Source: Alteromonadales bacterium alter-6D02
Lineage (GTDB): Bacteria > Pseudomonadota > Gammaproteobacteria > Enterobacterales > Psychrobiaceae
Reading direction: 5' to 3'
DNA: 64,000 bases
Assembly (NCBI GenBank): GCA_002835545.1
Contig: PIZK01000020.1
Coordinates: forward strand, 1-64,000
The translations under genes were made by a program, and so were the position numbers. Shown here in pieces: positions 30,563 through 39,920 of this stretch (its first letter is position 1; each line of letters starts with the position of its first letter). The notes under the pieces are model-generated. The model saw nothing but the letters and a program-made list of their open reading frames with translations. It had not been told where the DNA came from and searched no databases.

Positions 30563-31381
30563 TTAGCCGTAACGACCCGTAATGTAGTCTTCAGTTTGTT
30601 TTTTGCTTGGTGTAGTAAACAACGTATTAGTATCGTTATATTCAATTAATTCGCCCATATACATAAAAGCAGTATTATCTGATACACGCGCCGCTTGTTG
30701 CATATTATGGGTAACGATCACCACGGTAAACTTCTGTTTAAGCTCAGTGATCAGCTCTTCAATCACCAACGTAGAAATTGGGTCAAGTGCCGAGGTTGGC
30801 TCATCTAATAGTAAGACTTCTGGCTCAATAGCAATGGCACGAGCAATGACTAAACGTTGCTGCTGACCACCAGATAATCCCAATGCGTTATCGTGTAAAC
30901 GGTCTTTTACCTCATCCCACAGCGCAGCACCACGTAATGATTCCTCTACTGCTTGATCTAAGCGGCGACGGTCTTTTACCCCTTGTAGGCGCAGGCCGTA
31001 AACCACATTTTCATAAATTGATTTCGGGAAAGGATTCGGGCGCTGAAATACCATACCGACTTTGCGGCGCAAGGTAGCGACATCGACATGGCGATCAAAA
31101 ATATTTTGCTGCTCTAGTAAAATATTTCCTTCGATACGACAGTTATCAATTAAATCATTCATCCGATTAAGGCTGCGCAGTAGTGTTGATTTACCACAAC
31201 CCGACGGGCCGATAAACGCGGTCACTTGTCCTTTAGGAATACGCATCGATACATCAGATAATGCCTTCTTATCGCCGTAATATAAATCAAGGTTTTCAAT
31301 GGCAAATGCCGTGTCAGCATCGCTTAAGTTGGCCAAATCCACTCTTGGTTGTTCGTTTGTTAGAGGTTCTAAATTAATCAT
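30563..31381 (-). CDS. pstB: Phosphate ABC transporter ATP-binding protein
   Basis: PstB powers high-affinity phosphate import through PstC and PstA. The 272-residue protein has Walker [10 protein letters not shown] (58-66), the Q loop [11 protein letters not shown], the ABC signature LSGGQQQRL, Walker [13 protein letters not shown] and the switch histidine in [10 protein letters not shown]. The roughly 25-residue N-terminal extension before the first strand is common in marine relatives. It is 27 nt downstream of pstA and 18 nt upstream of phoU. Confidence 0.98.
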   Translation of the reverse strand: MINLEPLTNEQPRVDLANLSDADTAFAIENLDLYYGDKKALSDVSMRIPKGQVTAFIGPSGCGKSTLLRSLNRMNDLIDNCRIEGNILLEQQNIFDRHVDVATLRRKVGMVFQRPNPFPKSIYENVVYGLRLQGVKDRRRLDQAVEESLRGAALWDEVKDRLHDNALGLSGGQQQRLVIARAIAIEPEVLLLDEPTSALDPISTLVIEELITELKQKFTVVIVTHNMQQAARVSDNTAFMYMGELIEYNDTNTLFTTPSKKQTEDYITGRYG

Positions 31382-31408
31382 TTCATTTGTCCTAGTGTGG
31401 TTCGCGGC

Positions 31409-33064
31409 CTAGTGCTCAAGCGAACGGTACTTCTCACGTAAATAGTTTCGAATGCCGATAGCTGTCATGTTTAACCCTATTATCACAGTAACAAGTAAAA
31501 ATGACGAAGCAAAGACTAATGGTCGTGCCGCTTCAACATTGGGGCTTTGAAAGCCCACATCATAAATATGGAAGCCTAAGTGCATAAACTTACGCTCAAC
31601 ATGGATAAATGGGAAGTTGCCATCAATCGGTAATGCCGGCGCCATTTTTACTACACCCACCAGCATTAACGGAGCTACTTCACCTGCGGCACGGGCCACC
31701 GCTAGAATCAATCCGGTCATAATCGCTGGACTGGCCATAGGAATAACTACTTTCCATAATGTTTCTGCCTGCGTTGCCCCTAAAGCTAAGCTGCCTTGAC
31801 GTAGCGAAATAGGAATACGCGATAGGCCTTCTTCCGTTGAAACAATAACCACAGGCAAGGTTAAAATAGCCAAGGTTAATGCCGACCACAACACACCTGG
31901 GCTACCAAAAACTGGCGAAGGTGATGCTTCAGGGTAAAAGAGTTCATCGATGCTGCCACCGAGAATATATACAAAGAAACCTAAGCCAAATACCCCATAA
32001 ACCACTGATGGTACACCAGCTAAATTAATCACTGCGATACGAATGAATTTGGTTACTGTACCTTTCTTGGCATACTCGTGAAGGTAAATAGCTGCAACAA
32101 CCCCAAACGGCGTTACGATCACCGCCATAAGTAATACCATAAAAATGGTACCAAAAATGGCTGGGAACACTCCACCCTCTGTATTTGCTTCACGTGGATC
32201 ATCAACCACAAAGCTCGCCATCGCTGATAACCAATGACCAATCTTAGCAAAGATCCCCATTTGGTTTGGTAAATGCACCGCTAAAATACTGGATAAGCTC
32301 AGTTCAACAATCTCACCTCGCATATCGCGCACTTGAACTTTATCACGTTTAGTTTCAGCCCTTAGTTCAAACAAACGTTTCTCATGCACTAAATATTCAT
32401 TGCCCAACTCTGTACGTTGTTGCTCAATGTCGGCTAGCACAGCTGGCGTTAGTTTATTTTCCAACTCAAGGCGGCGTTGCTCTAAACGTAAACCTTCTAA
32501 TTGGTAGTTAATGTGATTAATGTTGCCGCTTTGCAGCTCATCTGCCTGCTCGTTTAATAACTCAACTCGCGCTAAACTTTGTTCTAATGCCGCTAATTTT
32601 GTTGCGTTATCCCCGGTTTTCAATTGGCCATCAACAACCACGCTGTCGATGTAACCATAGAAGTTTCCGTTTTTATTTCGCTCAAAAATCACTAAATCTG
32701 GATGAGCTTGTTGCTTAGTAATGGTATCGGCAAGAATCCAGCGAAAATCTAACTCAACAAACTCACGGTTACCGGTTTTTATCAGGATAGATTCAACTTC
32801 TTCAACGTCAGGAGCAATCACTTGACCATTGTCTCGTAAGCGTTGGGCAGGAATGCTATCTCGCTCATAAATCTCACCAATGACTTGCTCGGTGATGCCA
32901 TTTGGCTGCGTTACATCAAACTGATAAATCGTTGATGGCCAAAAGTATACTAAGCCACGCCACGCGATTAATCCTAGTAAGCCAATTACTGCAATGAGGC
33001 TTAGGCTCACTGCACCTGAGGTTAGCCAAATCCACGGCGAACCACTTTTATACCACTGACCCAT
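31409..33064 (-). CDS. pstA: Phosphate ABC transporter permease PstA, long form
   Basis: PstA is one of the two inner-membrane subunits of the Pst importer. At 551 residues it is far longer than E. coli PstA (296). After a first span (about 15-37) there is a roughly 240-residue periplasmic insertion with a coiled-coil stretch (about 165-240, containing LRLEQRRLELENKL). The canonical permease part starts near 295 with GIFPAIFG-like sequence. The transporter EAA-type loop is visible in LRQGSLALGATQAETLWKVVIP. Long PstA and PstC proteins are a recurring form in Alteromonadales and relatives; the role of the insertion is not known to me. Confidence 0.93.
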   Translation of the reverse strand: MGQWYKSGSPWIWLTSGAVSLSLIAVIGLLGLIAWRGLVYFWPSTIYQFDVTQPNGITEQVIGEIYERDSIPAQRLRDNGQVIAPDVEEVESILIKTGNREFVELDFRWILADTITKQQAHPDLVIFERNKNGNFYGYIDSVVVDGQLKTGDNATKLAALEQSLARVELLNEQADELQSGNINHINYQLEGLRLEQRRLELENKLTPAVLADIEQQRTELGNEYLVHEKRLFELRAETKRDKVQVRDMRGEIVELSLSSILAVHLPNQMGIFAKIGHWLSAMASFVVDDPREANTEGGVFPAIFGTIFMVLLMAVIVTPFGVVAAIYLHEYAKKGTVTKFIRIAVINLAGVPSVVYGVFGLGFFVYILGGSIDELFYPEASPSPVFGSPGVLWSALTLAILTLPVVIVSTEEGLSRIPISLRQGSLALGATQAETLWKVVIPMASPAIMTGLILAVARAAGEVAPLMLVGVVKMAPALPIDGNFPFIHVERKFMHLGFHIYDVGFQSPNVEAARPLVFASSFLLVTVIIGLNMTAIGIRNYLREKYRSLEH

Positions 33065-33147
33065 TTAACTCATACTCCCACATGGAATAGTCACTTTGTT
33101 GTGGCTTTCACCACACTGATTAAATATTTTTTTCATCATGTTACACA

Positions 33148-35391
33148 TTATAAAGAACCGTACTTCTCACGCAGGCGTTGACGAACTAACTCAGCAATAG
33201 TGTTAAAGAAGAAGGTAAAGATAAACAATACAAAGGCGGCTAAAAACAATACACGATAATGTGTTGAGTCAACTTCTGACTCTGGCATTTCAACGGCAAT
33301 ATTTGCTGATAATGTACGCATACCTTCAAAGATGTTCCAATCCATTATTGGTGTATTACCGGTTGCCATTAATACAATCATGGTTTCACCAACCGCGCGG
33401 CCCAGCCCCATCATTACTGCGGAGAAAATACCTGGACTTGCAGTGAGTAATACAACGCCAATCAGTGTCTGCCAGCGTGTTGCACCAAGGGCTAACGACC
33501 CATTACTGAGGTGTTGCGGCACACTAAAGATTGCATCTTCAGTGATTGAGAAAATCGTAGGGATAACAGCAAAACCCATCGCAATACCGACAATTAATGC
33601 GTTACGTTGGTCAAAATCAATACCCAGCTCATTACTAATGAACATACGTGCGTCACCGCCCATCATGTGCAGTTCAACCACAGGGCTGAGGTTATAACAA
33701 AGATAAGATACCGCGATAATCACCGGGATTAATAACAGCGAGCTATACTCTTCATTGAGTAACTGCTTAATTCGCTGAGGCAATAAATAGTGAATATATG
33801 CACAGCCAACAATCGCTAAAGGCAAGAGAATAATTAGCATGAAAATAAACGGTAAGTACTCTTCAACAATCGGCGCTAACCATAAGCCCGCTAAGAAGCC
33901 TAAGATAACCGTGGGTAATGCTTCCATGGTTTCAACCGTAGGTTTGACAAAACGGCGGATGGCTGCTGGCATAAAGTAAGCGGTGTAAATTGCGCCTGCA
34001 ATAGCGATTGGTACAGCAAATAACATCGCATACAACGCCGCTTTAATCGTTCCAAATGAAATAGGTACGAGTGATAACTTAGGCTCAAACTCATCACTGG
34101 CCGAAGTTGATTGCCATACATAATCAGCTTCTGGATACCCTTCATACCAAACCTCTTGCCACAATGCGCTCCACGTTACTTCTGGATGCTCATTTTCAAG
34201 CTGGTAGAAATCAACACTCTGCTCGCTTTGAAACATTAACGCATTATTACGTGGAGAGAACTGTAATAGTTGCGCCTGACGAATCAGCGAATGAGATAAT
34301 AAGTCAGCTTCACTGGTGGTGTGGAACAAACGGAATTCATTTTTGTCAGTTAACACAGCAAAGGTTTTACGAAATGGTTCAGTTTCAATTTTCTTCACCG
34401 CACCATCAACACTAAACTCACGAACTCGCGTCATACGGCGGCCACGATCACTGCGCGTCTCAAACCATTGGGTCACAACGCCGTTGCTGTTACCCACTAA
34501 AATTGAACTGCCACCAGAGAGTAAACCGATGTCGGTGACTTGCGCATTAGGCTCATTAATCTCAAGCACCTGACGTGGCGCATCGAACTCATCAGCAAAA
34601 AGATCATAAATATACAATTGATTTTCGCTTAGAATAAACAATAGGCGCTGATCAGGTGTTAGCAATATCTTAGTTAGCTTGGCTGGAGTATTGGCAAACT
34701 GTTGCGTTTCTCCAGACCACTCAACCTCTTCTGTCATAAAATTTTCTTGCGCTTCTAATAAGCTGTAAACCAGACGGTTATCAGCAGTTAGCGCCACAAT
34801 AGACATTTGCTCTTCATCTCGTTGATAAACAAGTTGTGTAAGCGCCTGCCCTTGCTCATCGATTTCAAGGCTTTGTTCACCTAAAGGGTAACGAACACCT
34901 GGTGATATGCTACGCACACCATCACTAAAACTGAGGCTAAAATCAGGTTGAGAAAGTAAGAATGAACCATCGGATAAACCGAATCCAACATCGTTAAGGC
35001 CTCGCGCAACGCTTGATACCTGTTGATTAGCACTAAGGGGTAAAGCAGAGGTGCTTTTAGCTGGGCTTGTTGGCAAAATAGGGTAAAAGGTTAAATCACC
35101 TTGTTGATTATAATAATAACCGATTTCATTGAGCTCATCGCTACCAAGAGCAACAACATCGGTAGATGATTCAAGTTGCTGTTGGTGTGACAATGACACG
35201 TCAGCATTTCGAAACACGGGCTCGACGACATACAGTAAATAACCAAAGATCATTAACAGTGTCATTAATACCATTAAACCGCCGAACGTGATGCTATAAC
35301 GGGCGAAACGGTCTTTAAATAAACGTAGCGAACTATTTGAGCTCAGCGTTAACGGCTTATCTAGTGGGAGAGACTCCCTAACTTGAGACAT
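33148..35391 (-). CDS. pstC: Phosphate ABC transporter permease PstC, long form
   Basis: PstC pairs with PstA in the Pst phosphate importer. The protein has 747 residues against 319 in E. coli. A cytoplasmic start and a first span (about 33-55) are followed by about 390 residues predicted to lie in the periplasm. That part has beta-propeller-like repeats (for example LTPDQRLLFILSENQLYIYDLFADE and ILVGNSNGVVTQWFE). The permease domain occupies about 450-747 with the EAA-type loop LSNGSLALGATRWQTLIGVVL. It is the first gene of pstC-pstA-pstB-phoU. A candidate Pho box lies 52 nt upstream of the ATG. The gene is divergent from gcvR. Confidence 0.93.
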   Translation of the reverse strand: MSQVRESLPLDKPLTLSSNSSLRLFKDRFARYSITFGGLMVLMTLLMIFGYLLYVVEPVFRNADVSLSHQQQLESSTDVVALGSDELNEIGYYYNQQGDLTFYPILPTSPAKSTSALPLSANQQVSSVARGLNDVGFGLSDGSFLLSQPDFSLSFSDGVRSISPGVRYPLGEQSLEIDEQGQALTQLVYQRDEEQMSIVALTADNRLVYSLLEAQENFMTEEVEWSGETQQFANTPAKLTKILLTPDQRLLFILSENQLYIYDLFADEFDAPRQVLEINEPNAQVTDIGLLSGGSSILVGNSNGVVTQWFETRSDRGRRMTRVREFSVDGAVKKIETEPFRKTFAVLTDKNEFRLFHTTSEADLLSHSLIRQAQLLQFSPRNNALMFQSEQSVDFYQLENEHPEVTWSALWQEVWYEGYPEADYVWQSTSASDEFEPKLSLVPISFGTIKAALYAMLFAVPIAIAGAIYTAYFMPAAIRRFVKPTVETMEALPTVILGFLAGLWLAPIVEEYLPFIFMLIILLPLAIVGCAYIHYLLPQRIKQLLNEEYSSLLLIPVIIAVSYLCYNLSPVVELHMMGGDARMFISNELGIDFDQRNALIVGIAMGFAVIPTIFSITEDAIFSVPQHLSNGSLALGATRWQTLIGVVLLTASPGIFSAVMMGLGRAVGETMIVLMATGNTPIMDWNIFEGMRTLSANIAVEMPESEVDSTHYRVLFLAAFVLFIFTFFFNTIAELVRQRLREKYGSL

Positions 35392-35442
35392 TGGGTAAAA
35401 TCCTGAATTACCATGAAATTGGCTAGATAATACCTTGTCAAT

Positions 35443-35460
35443 ATGACACTAATATTACAT
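35443..35460 (-). promoter_or_regulatory. Candidate Pho box upstream of pstC
   Basis: On the minus strand the half-sites ATGTAAT (35454-35460) and GTGTCAT (35443-35449) are separated by four A/T bases. They match the PhoB half-site CTGTCAT at five and six of seven positions, with the standard 11-base period. It lies 52 nt before the pstC ATG. This is the weakest of the four candidate Pho boxes in the window. Confidence 0.5.
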
Positions 35461-35570
35461 CTGTCAGGCGCTCATATTTATTTTAAATATCAATCACGCT
35501 TTCTCTGGACAAATAGCTGTGTGAGGTTTATTAATAGATGAGCGTAAAGCTGTAATTATTGAGGGAATAT

Positions 35571-36083
35571 ATGAAAAATATCGTAGTAACATTTATCGGC
35601 AAAGATAAAGCTGGCTTAGCAGATCAATTAGCGCAACTGATTTATCAACATCAAGGTAACTGGTTAGGTAGCTCAATGAGCCATTTAGCGGGTCAGTTCG
35701 CGGGTATCATTCAAGTCGAACTCCCTGAGTTAGAGTTGGCTAAATTTAGTTTAGCTTTGGGCCAACTAGACGATCTCAATACTGTCATTCAAGAAGGCCA
35801 TAATACTGCTCATGAACTTGAAGCCGAAGACTTGTTAAACATTGCTATTGTCTGTAATGATCGCCAAGGTATCGTGCAAGAAGTCACTAAAGCATTACAT
35901 TCTGTTGATGCCAATATCGAACAACTAGGCAGTCAGTTAGAAAGCGCACCTAATAGTGGTCACTTACTATTTAGAGCTAACGTTACTGCTCTTCTTCCTG
36001 AACATTCATCCATCGAGCAACTCCAAGAAGCGATTGAAAATTTAGGTGATGATGTGATGGTTGACATTGAATACGGCTGTTAA
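35571..36083 (+). CDS. gcvR: GcvR-like glycine cleavage regulatory protein (two ACT domains)
   Basis: The 170-residue protein consists of two ACT domains: the first begins KNIVVTFIGKDKAGLADQLA and the second LLNIAIVCNDRQGIVQEVTK. This is the architecture of GcvR, which binds GcvA when glycine is scarce and represses the gcvTHP genes. The start is the ATG at 35571, because GAGGG lies five bases before it; the frame also opens at TTG 35559. gcvA, its expected partner, is at 61633-62559 in the same window. It is divergent from pstC and ends in a strong terminator. Other double-ACT regulators are possible but less likely. Confidence 0.8.
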   Translation: MKNIVVTFIGKDKAGLADQLAQLIYQHQGNWLGSSMSHLAGQFAGIIQVELPELELAKFSLALGQLDDLNTVIQEGHNTAHELEAEDLLNIAIVCNDRQGIVQEVTKALHSVDANIEQLGSQLESAPNSGHLLFRANVTALLPEHSSIEQLQEAIENLGDDVMVDIEYGC

Positions 36084-36098
36084 TTAGATTCATTGTAC

Positions 36099-36135
36099 AA
36101 AAAAGCCGTATTACAGCACTGTAATACGGCTTTTT
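36099..36135. terminator. Terminator after gcvR
   Basis: A 15-bp stem with left arm AAGCCGTATTACAG and a two-base loop is flanked by A's on the left and TTTTT on the right (about 36099-36135). It is symmetric enough to act on both strands, ending gcvR (plus) and the hypothetical gene at 36282 (minus). Confidence 0.9.
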
Positions 36136-36281
36136 ATTGCTCATGATTAAATGGTGGTTTGATTTCGCCTATCCATATTTTTATTTCAATGCCCACCTAA
36201 ATTCCAAAAGTTAATTTAAATGCTATAACAACCCGCATTAAAAAAGCACCAAGTAGATATCACGATAAAACGTCAATTGTT

Positions 36282-37235
36282 TTATTTAGCATCCTCGGCT
36301 GATTTTTTTCCTGCACGCCAAACAAGGATAAAAAACATCACCAAATAAATAGGCGTTTCAATAAAAGTGTCATATGTGAGCCACTGTGCTTCGGATAGTT
36401 GAGTAGCAACACTATAATTCATCCCTGCCATACACAGACCGATCAGCGCTAAGCCTATGACAAAATATCTATGCTCAATTGGAGTGTTTACGTAGCGCTC
36501 AAAACGGGTTCCAAAGTAGCCACCTTTATTAAATATTCCATCAACTATCATCACTGAGGCACTAATTAACCCCATAAATGTACCTTTGAGCTGTACTAAA
36601 TATTCACTTTGAAAGACAATGGAAAATATCGCTGATATAAGGAGCATTATCGTTCCAAATACGGCAAACCCACCGAGTAAGTCTACTTTAACAAAGCGCT
36701 GAGTAATCACGAGTGCTAACCCTAAGAACACCCCCGTAAATGCAGCTATTGTTAAGTCTCCAGTCACTTTAGCAACGATAAAAAATGCCGCGCCAATTCC
36801 TATATCAGCAAGAATAGAAGGTTTGTTTTTTTGCCACTGCTCACTTTGTAACTTTGTTTTCTCAATCGATTCTAGAGAATTGTCAGAATCCTCTAAATTT
36901 TCAAACTTTTTAGTTGCAAAGTTAATGTCTTTGCCAGGGTGACTTTCGTAAATTAGATCGCTCCCTTCCCTAACTTCGATACCGACACTCAACCAACTAA
37001 AGTAGCCTACCGAAACAGTGGCGGCTTTAGTTTTATTGTTTGATTGGCTGCTAGGTTGAAGCTTATGTACAACCACTTTGAAACCACCTTGAAATTGGTG
37101 TGTACATTCATCTACGAGTGTTCCATTGCAAAATAGCTGCGACGTATAAGTTGTAAGTGAGCATGAGTATTTAACTTCATAATCGTCACCATCATATTGA
37201 AAAGGTCTTTTATAAGTCCATAAGCTTATAGCCAT
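36282..37235 (-). CDS. Membrane protein with YciB/septation-protein-like C-terminal region
   Basis: I do not recognise the whole 317-residue protein. Residues 1-145 are soluble, with a Tyr/Cys-rich beta pattern (MAISLWTYKRPFQYDGDDYE) and a charged linker. From about 145 there are five or six membrane spans. Their order and the segments SILADIGIGAAFFIVAKVTG and LVQLKGTFMGLISASVMIVD recall the YciB (IspZ, septation protein A) family. In that family a Lys-Pro/Gly-Thr segment follows a span in the same way. AGGAAA supports the ATG. It sits alone between gcvR and a DUF2834-type gene, inside the phosphate region. Confidence 0.6.
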   Translation of the reverse strand: MAISLWTYKRPFQYDGDDYEVKYSCSLTTYTSQLFCNGTLVDECTHQFQGGFKVVVHKLQPSSQSNNKTKAATVSVGYFSWLSVGIEVREGSDLIYESHPGKDINFATKKFENLEDSDNSLESIEKTKLQSEQWQKNKPSILADIGIGAAFFIVAKVTGDLTIAAFTGVFLGLALVITQRFVKVDLLGGFAVFGTIMLLISAIFSIVFQSEYLVQLKGTFMGLISASVMIVDGIFNKGGYFGTRFERYVNTPIEHRYFVIGLALIGLCMAGMNYSVATQLSEAQWLTYDTFIETPIYLVMFFILVWRAGKKSAEDAK

Positions 37236-37574
37236 CTTGATTGTTTCCTGTCTATATTTAATTTTTCTACGTTTTTAATGCTGTTAACCAGAAAGAGGAC
37301 GGGCGTCAGCCAAAAGCAGTCTCATAGCAACACCTATTAAGCATTTAAATACATGCTAACTGATTGGTGCTAATTGTAGACATTCTTTTAAGTCTTAGAT
37401 AGTAATAGCAATTACACTAATTACCTGAACACTTTTCCCGATGTACACAAATAATAGCGGCATTGGTCTAAGTTTTAATTACCAAGGATAAAATTCGACA
37501 GGGATGTGTTGTTAAAAAGCTTCAAGTTTATGCCTAACCAGCATTCGGTTTCATAGGTGTTGTTTCGAGCTCTC
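37236..37574. other. Non-coding gap, nothing recognised
   Basis: These 339 bases lie between two minus-strand membrane-protein genes. I see no coding frame with a ribosome-binding site, no strong hairpin and no repeat. The part nearest 37236 should hold the promoter of the gene that starts at 37235. Confidence 0.5.
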
Positions 37575-37901
37575 TCACATATTAGGGCTATGGCTCAATG
37601 ACTGTTTTTCTTTAAGGTAAAGATATAATGGAAGCCCAAACGACACTCCGACACACAAGGTGCCCAGTACAGCAAAGTATCGATAGCTTACTTTATTTTT
37701 ATGACCGTCTACGACAATAAAACCAAGCAAAGCAACGGCTGCCACTAACACATCAAGCCAAGCAAATACGCTAATTGAGTTTGTCGTAGCGTCATTAAAT
37801 AACAGACTAATATCTAAACCATTGCTAACTAGCCAAGGAACAAAAGCTCCATAAGGTAGTAAAATACCGAGTAAAGTAAGAACCAGATAAAACCGTAGCA
37901 T
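37575..37901 (-). CDS. DUF2834-type small membrane protein
   Basis: The 108-residue protein has three membrane segments (about 4-24, 45-65 and 74-95). It shows the pattern of the DUF2834 family: SVFAWLDVLVAAVALLGFIV in the middle and GTLCVGVSFGLPLYLYLKEK near the end. No function is established for the family. GGGAAG lies seven bases before the ATG. It is followed by a 339-nt gap and preceded, 72 nt away, by another small membrane protein on the same strand. Confidence 0.7.
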   Translation of the reverse strand: MLRFYLVLTLLGILLPYGAFVPWLVSNGLDISLLFNDATTNSISVFAWLDVLVAAVALLGFIVVDGHKNKVSYRYFAVLGTLCVGVSFGLPLYLYLKEKQSLSHSPNM

Positions 37902-37973
37902 TGCGCTTCCCTTACAAAGGTTTTGAGATAATAGCTAACACCGACAAACAGTCAACAGCCTTATCTTTATGAA

Positions 37974-38324
37974 TTAGCTAGCTTGTATGCAAAGTGCATT
38001 CAATTCAGCTTTGCCTTTCTTTACACTGCCATAAGTATACGCTTCTAGCTCTTGAACTTGTCTTGAAGAAGCTTCGGTTTGGAGAGGCTTTGCCATATCC
38101 ATGATAATAAGACGCGTCTTAATTGAGTTACATAAAAGCTCTCTAGCTTTATTTGACTCCTGCTTATCGATTAAATAAATAGCACCTTGCATCTCCTTAG
38201 CTCCAGCCCAAAGCTGCCCGACAGAAGGAACAACCCCAGCAGCCATTCCGCCGTAGAGCCCGACCCCGAGACCCGATAGAAAAACGATTACAATAAATAT
38301 TGAAAAGATTATTTTAGACTTCAT
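37974..38324 (-). CDS. Hypothetical single-span membrane-anchored protein
   Basis: I do not recognise this 116-residue protein. The start is set at the ATG 38324, because AGGAGAG lies seven bases upstream; an upstream in-frame start would skip that site. Residues 4-28 form one hydrophobic segment (IIFSIFIVIVFLSGLGVGLYGG), probably an uncleaved anchor. The rest is helical and contains two cysteines (LLCNSIKTR and the terminal ALCIQAS) that could pair in the periplasm. It is upstream of the DUF2834-type gene, perhaps in the same transcript. Confidence 0.6.
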   Translation of the reverse strand: MKSKIIFSIFIVIVFLSGLGVGLYGGMAAGVVPSVGQLWAGAKEMQGAIYLIDKQESNKARELLCNSIKTRLIIMDMAKPLQTEASSRQVQELEAYTYGSVKKGKAELNALCIQAS

Positions 38325-38753
38325 GTGCAACTCTCCTTTTGCATATAACAACTTTTAGCGTGGCCACAATTACGAAACTCCTTCGCTAAACATAGCCTTA
38401 AGAAGATAACACTCTAGCTTAATAGTTACCTTATTACAATAGCTTACGAAGGAAGAACACCAGCTAATAAAAATAGAGCATTCATACCATTTACCAATAA
38501 CGCCACATGTAACTAACGAGAATACATAGACACATCAAAAATATTTGATTCAAGATACGTCAGTTTATGGCGCTCCTGTTTCAGGTTTTCTTATTTTGAT
38601 CTTTTGCCTCTTCACCCTGCATGATAATTCATCTCTTGATCAATGATTGAAATCGATAAGTCATATTTCTATTTTATGTTTTATTTTTCCAACCATTCTA
38701 GGAAGTGTGTTGAAGGAGGTTGATAATACTTCAAATCAAATGGCAAGCAGACA
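38325..38753. other. Non-coding gap upstream of the hypothetical gene
   Basis: About 430 AT-rich bases lie between the hypothetical gene that starts at 38324 and the pstS terminator. I find no reading frame I can support. A GGAGG-like string near 38715 is followed only by a 16-codon frame that runs into the terminator. Confidence 0.5.
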
Positions 38754-38780
38754 CAAAAAAGCCCGTCACATGACGAGCTC
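38754..38780 (-). terminator. Terminator after pstS
   Basis: On the minus strand a GC-rich stem whose right arm is TGACGGGC (imperfect left arm GCTCGTCA) is followed by seven T (38754-38760). It lies about 30 bases beyond the pstS stop, showing that pstS is transcribed alone. Confidence 0.85.
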
Positions 38781-38810
38781 TTATCTTTAAGGTCTATTGG
38801 TCTAGACTCA

Positions 38811-39779
38811 TTAACTTTTGATACCTAACTTCGCTAATTCTTTCTTTGCTATTTTTGCTGAGAGTGGTACATAGCCATCTTTTTCAACAATCTTTTGACC
38901 TGATTTAGACAGCACCATTTTGACAAACTCACGTTCCATTGGGGTTAATGGCTTATTCGGATGCTTGTTCACATAAACGTATAAGAAACGAGATAATGGG
39001 TAAGAACCATTGAGTGCGTTTTCTTTAGTTGCTTCAACATACTTACCGCCTTTTTTAGAGATAGCCACTGCTTTAACGCTAGATGTTTTATAACCAATCC
39101 CTGAGTAACCTAAAGCATTAATTGATGATGCAACTGACTGTACCACCGATGCAGAACCTGGCTGCTCATTTACTTTCGTGTTGAAATCACCTTTACATAG
39201 TGCTTTTTTCTTAAAGTAACCATACGTTCCTGACACAGAGTTACGACCGTACAATTGAATGTCTCGGCCAACCCAGCCACCTTGTAGGCCTAAGTCGCCC
39301 CAACGATCTATTTCATCACCGCCACACTTATGTGTAACAGAGAAGATGCCATCTACTTGCTTCATTGTTAAACCATCAATTGGGTTATCTTTATGAGCAA
39401 AAACAGCAAGCGCATCAATAGCTACTCGCACTGGTGTTGGCTTATAACCAAAACGCTTTTCAAATGCTTCAATCTCACGCGCTTTCATCTTACGACTCAT
39501 TGGGCCAAACTGTGATGTCCCTTCCGTTAATGCCGGTGGCGCAGTAGATGAACCAGCTGCTTGAATTTGAATGTTTACATTTGGATAGCTACGTTTAAAC
39601 TCTTCCGCCCAGAACGTCATCATGTTCGCTAATGTGTCAGAGCCTACAGATGACAAGTTTCCCGAAACGCCGTGAGCTTTTGTATAGTCAGGTAAGTTTT
39701 TATCCATTGCTGACGTATTTGCCGACACTAATAACCCCATGGTTAAACCTAAAGTGCTAGCTAGTTTTAATAGTTTCAT
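38811..39779 (-). CDS. pstS: Phosphate-binding periplasmic protein PstS
   Basis: PstS captures phosphate in the periplasm and delivers it to PstC and PstA. From the ATG at 39779 it has 322 residues; GGAG lies six bases upstream, so the TTG at 39791 is not used. The signal peptide covers about 1-24 ([19 protein letters not shown]). The mature part has the PstS landmarks [41 protein letters not shown] and ALGYSGIGY. It belongs to the PstS group found beside phoR in Vibrio-like genomes rather than the E. coli type (346). It lies between phoR and three small genes, with its own terminator and a double Pho box. Confidence 0.95.
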   Translation of the reverse strand: MKLLKLASTLGLTMGLLVSANTSAMDKNLPDYTKAHGVSGNLSSVGSDTLANMMTFWAEEFKRSYPNVNIQIQAAGSSTAPPALTEGTSQFGPMSRKMKAREIEAFEKRFGYKPTPVRVAIDALAVFAHKDNPIDGLTMKQVDGIFSVTHKCGGDEIDRWGDLGLQGGWVGRDIQLYGRNSVSGTYGYFKKKALCKGDFNTKVNEQPGSASVVQSVASSINALGYSGIGYKTSSVKAVAISKKGGKYVEATKENALNGSYPLSRFLYVYVNKHPNKPLTPMEREFVKMVLSKSGQKIVEKDGYVPLSAKIAKKELAKLGIKS

Positions 39780-39861
39780 GTACCGCTCCAATTCTTTGGC
39801 TTTAATCAGTTGATAAATCTATTTATCAATTAGTTAATTAAGTTAATGTATTTAACATAGG

Positions 39862-39920
39862 GTTATATTGAATGAACAAGATGACCGTTAGGTGACTTAA
39901 AAATGAAGCTTTTATGACAC
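39862..39920 (-). promoter_or_regulatory. Double Pho box and promoter of pstS
   Basis: Four half-sites occur on the minus strand with an exact 11-base period. They are GTGTCAT (39914-39920), GCTTCAT (39903-39909), AAGTCAC (39892-39898) and CGGTCAT (39881-39887), matching CTGTCAY at six, four, five and six of seven positions. The three spacers are four bases each. TATAAC (39862-39867) lies 13 bases downstream, where a -10 element is expected for a PhoB-activated promoter. The first half-site overlaps the phoR stop codon region. Confidence 0.82.

Noticed and set aside
33261-34573. Several 60-120-codon frames opposite pstC
   Set aside because: They overlap each other and a recognisable permease gene, and lack start signals; they are composition shadows.
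38715-38790. Sixteen-codon frame after a GGAGG string
   Set aside because: The distance from the GGAGG string is too long and the frame runs through the pstS terminator stem.
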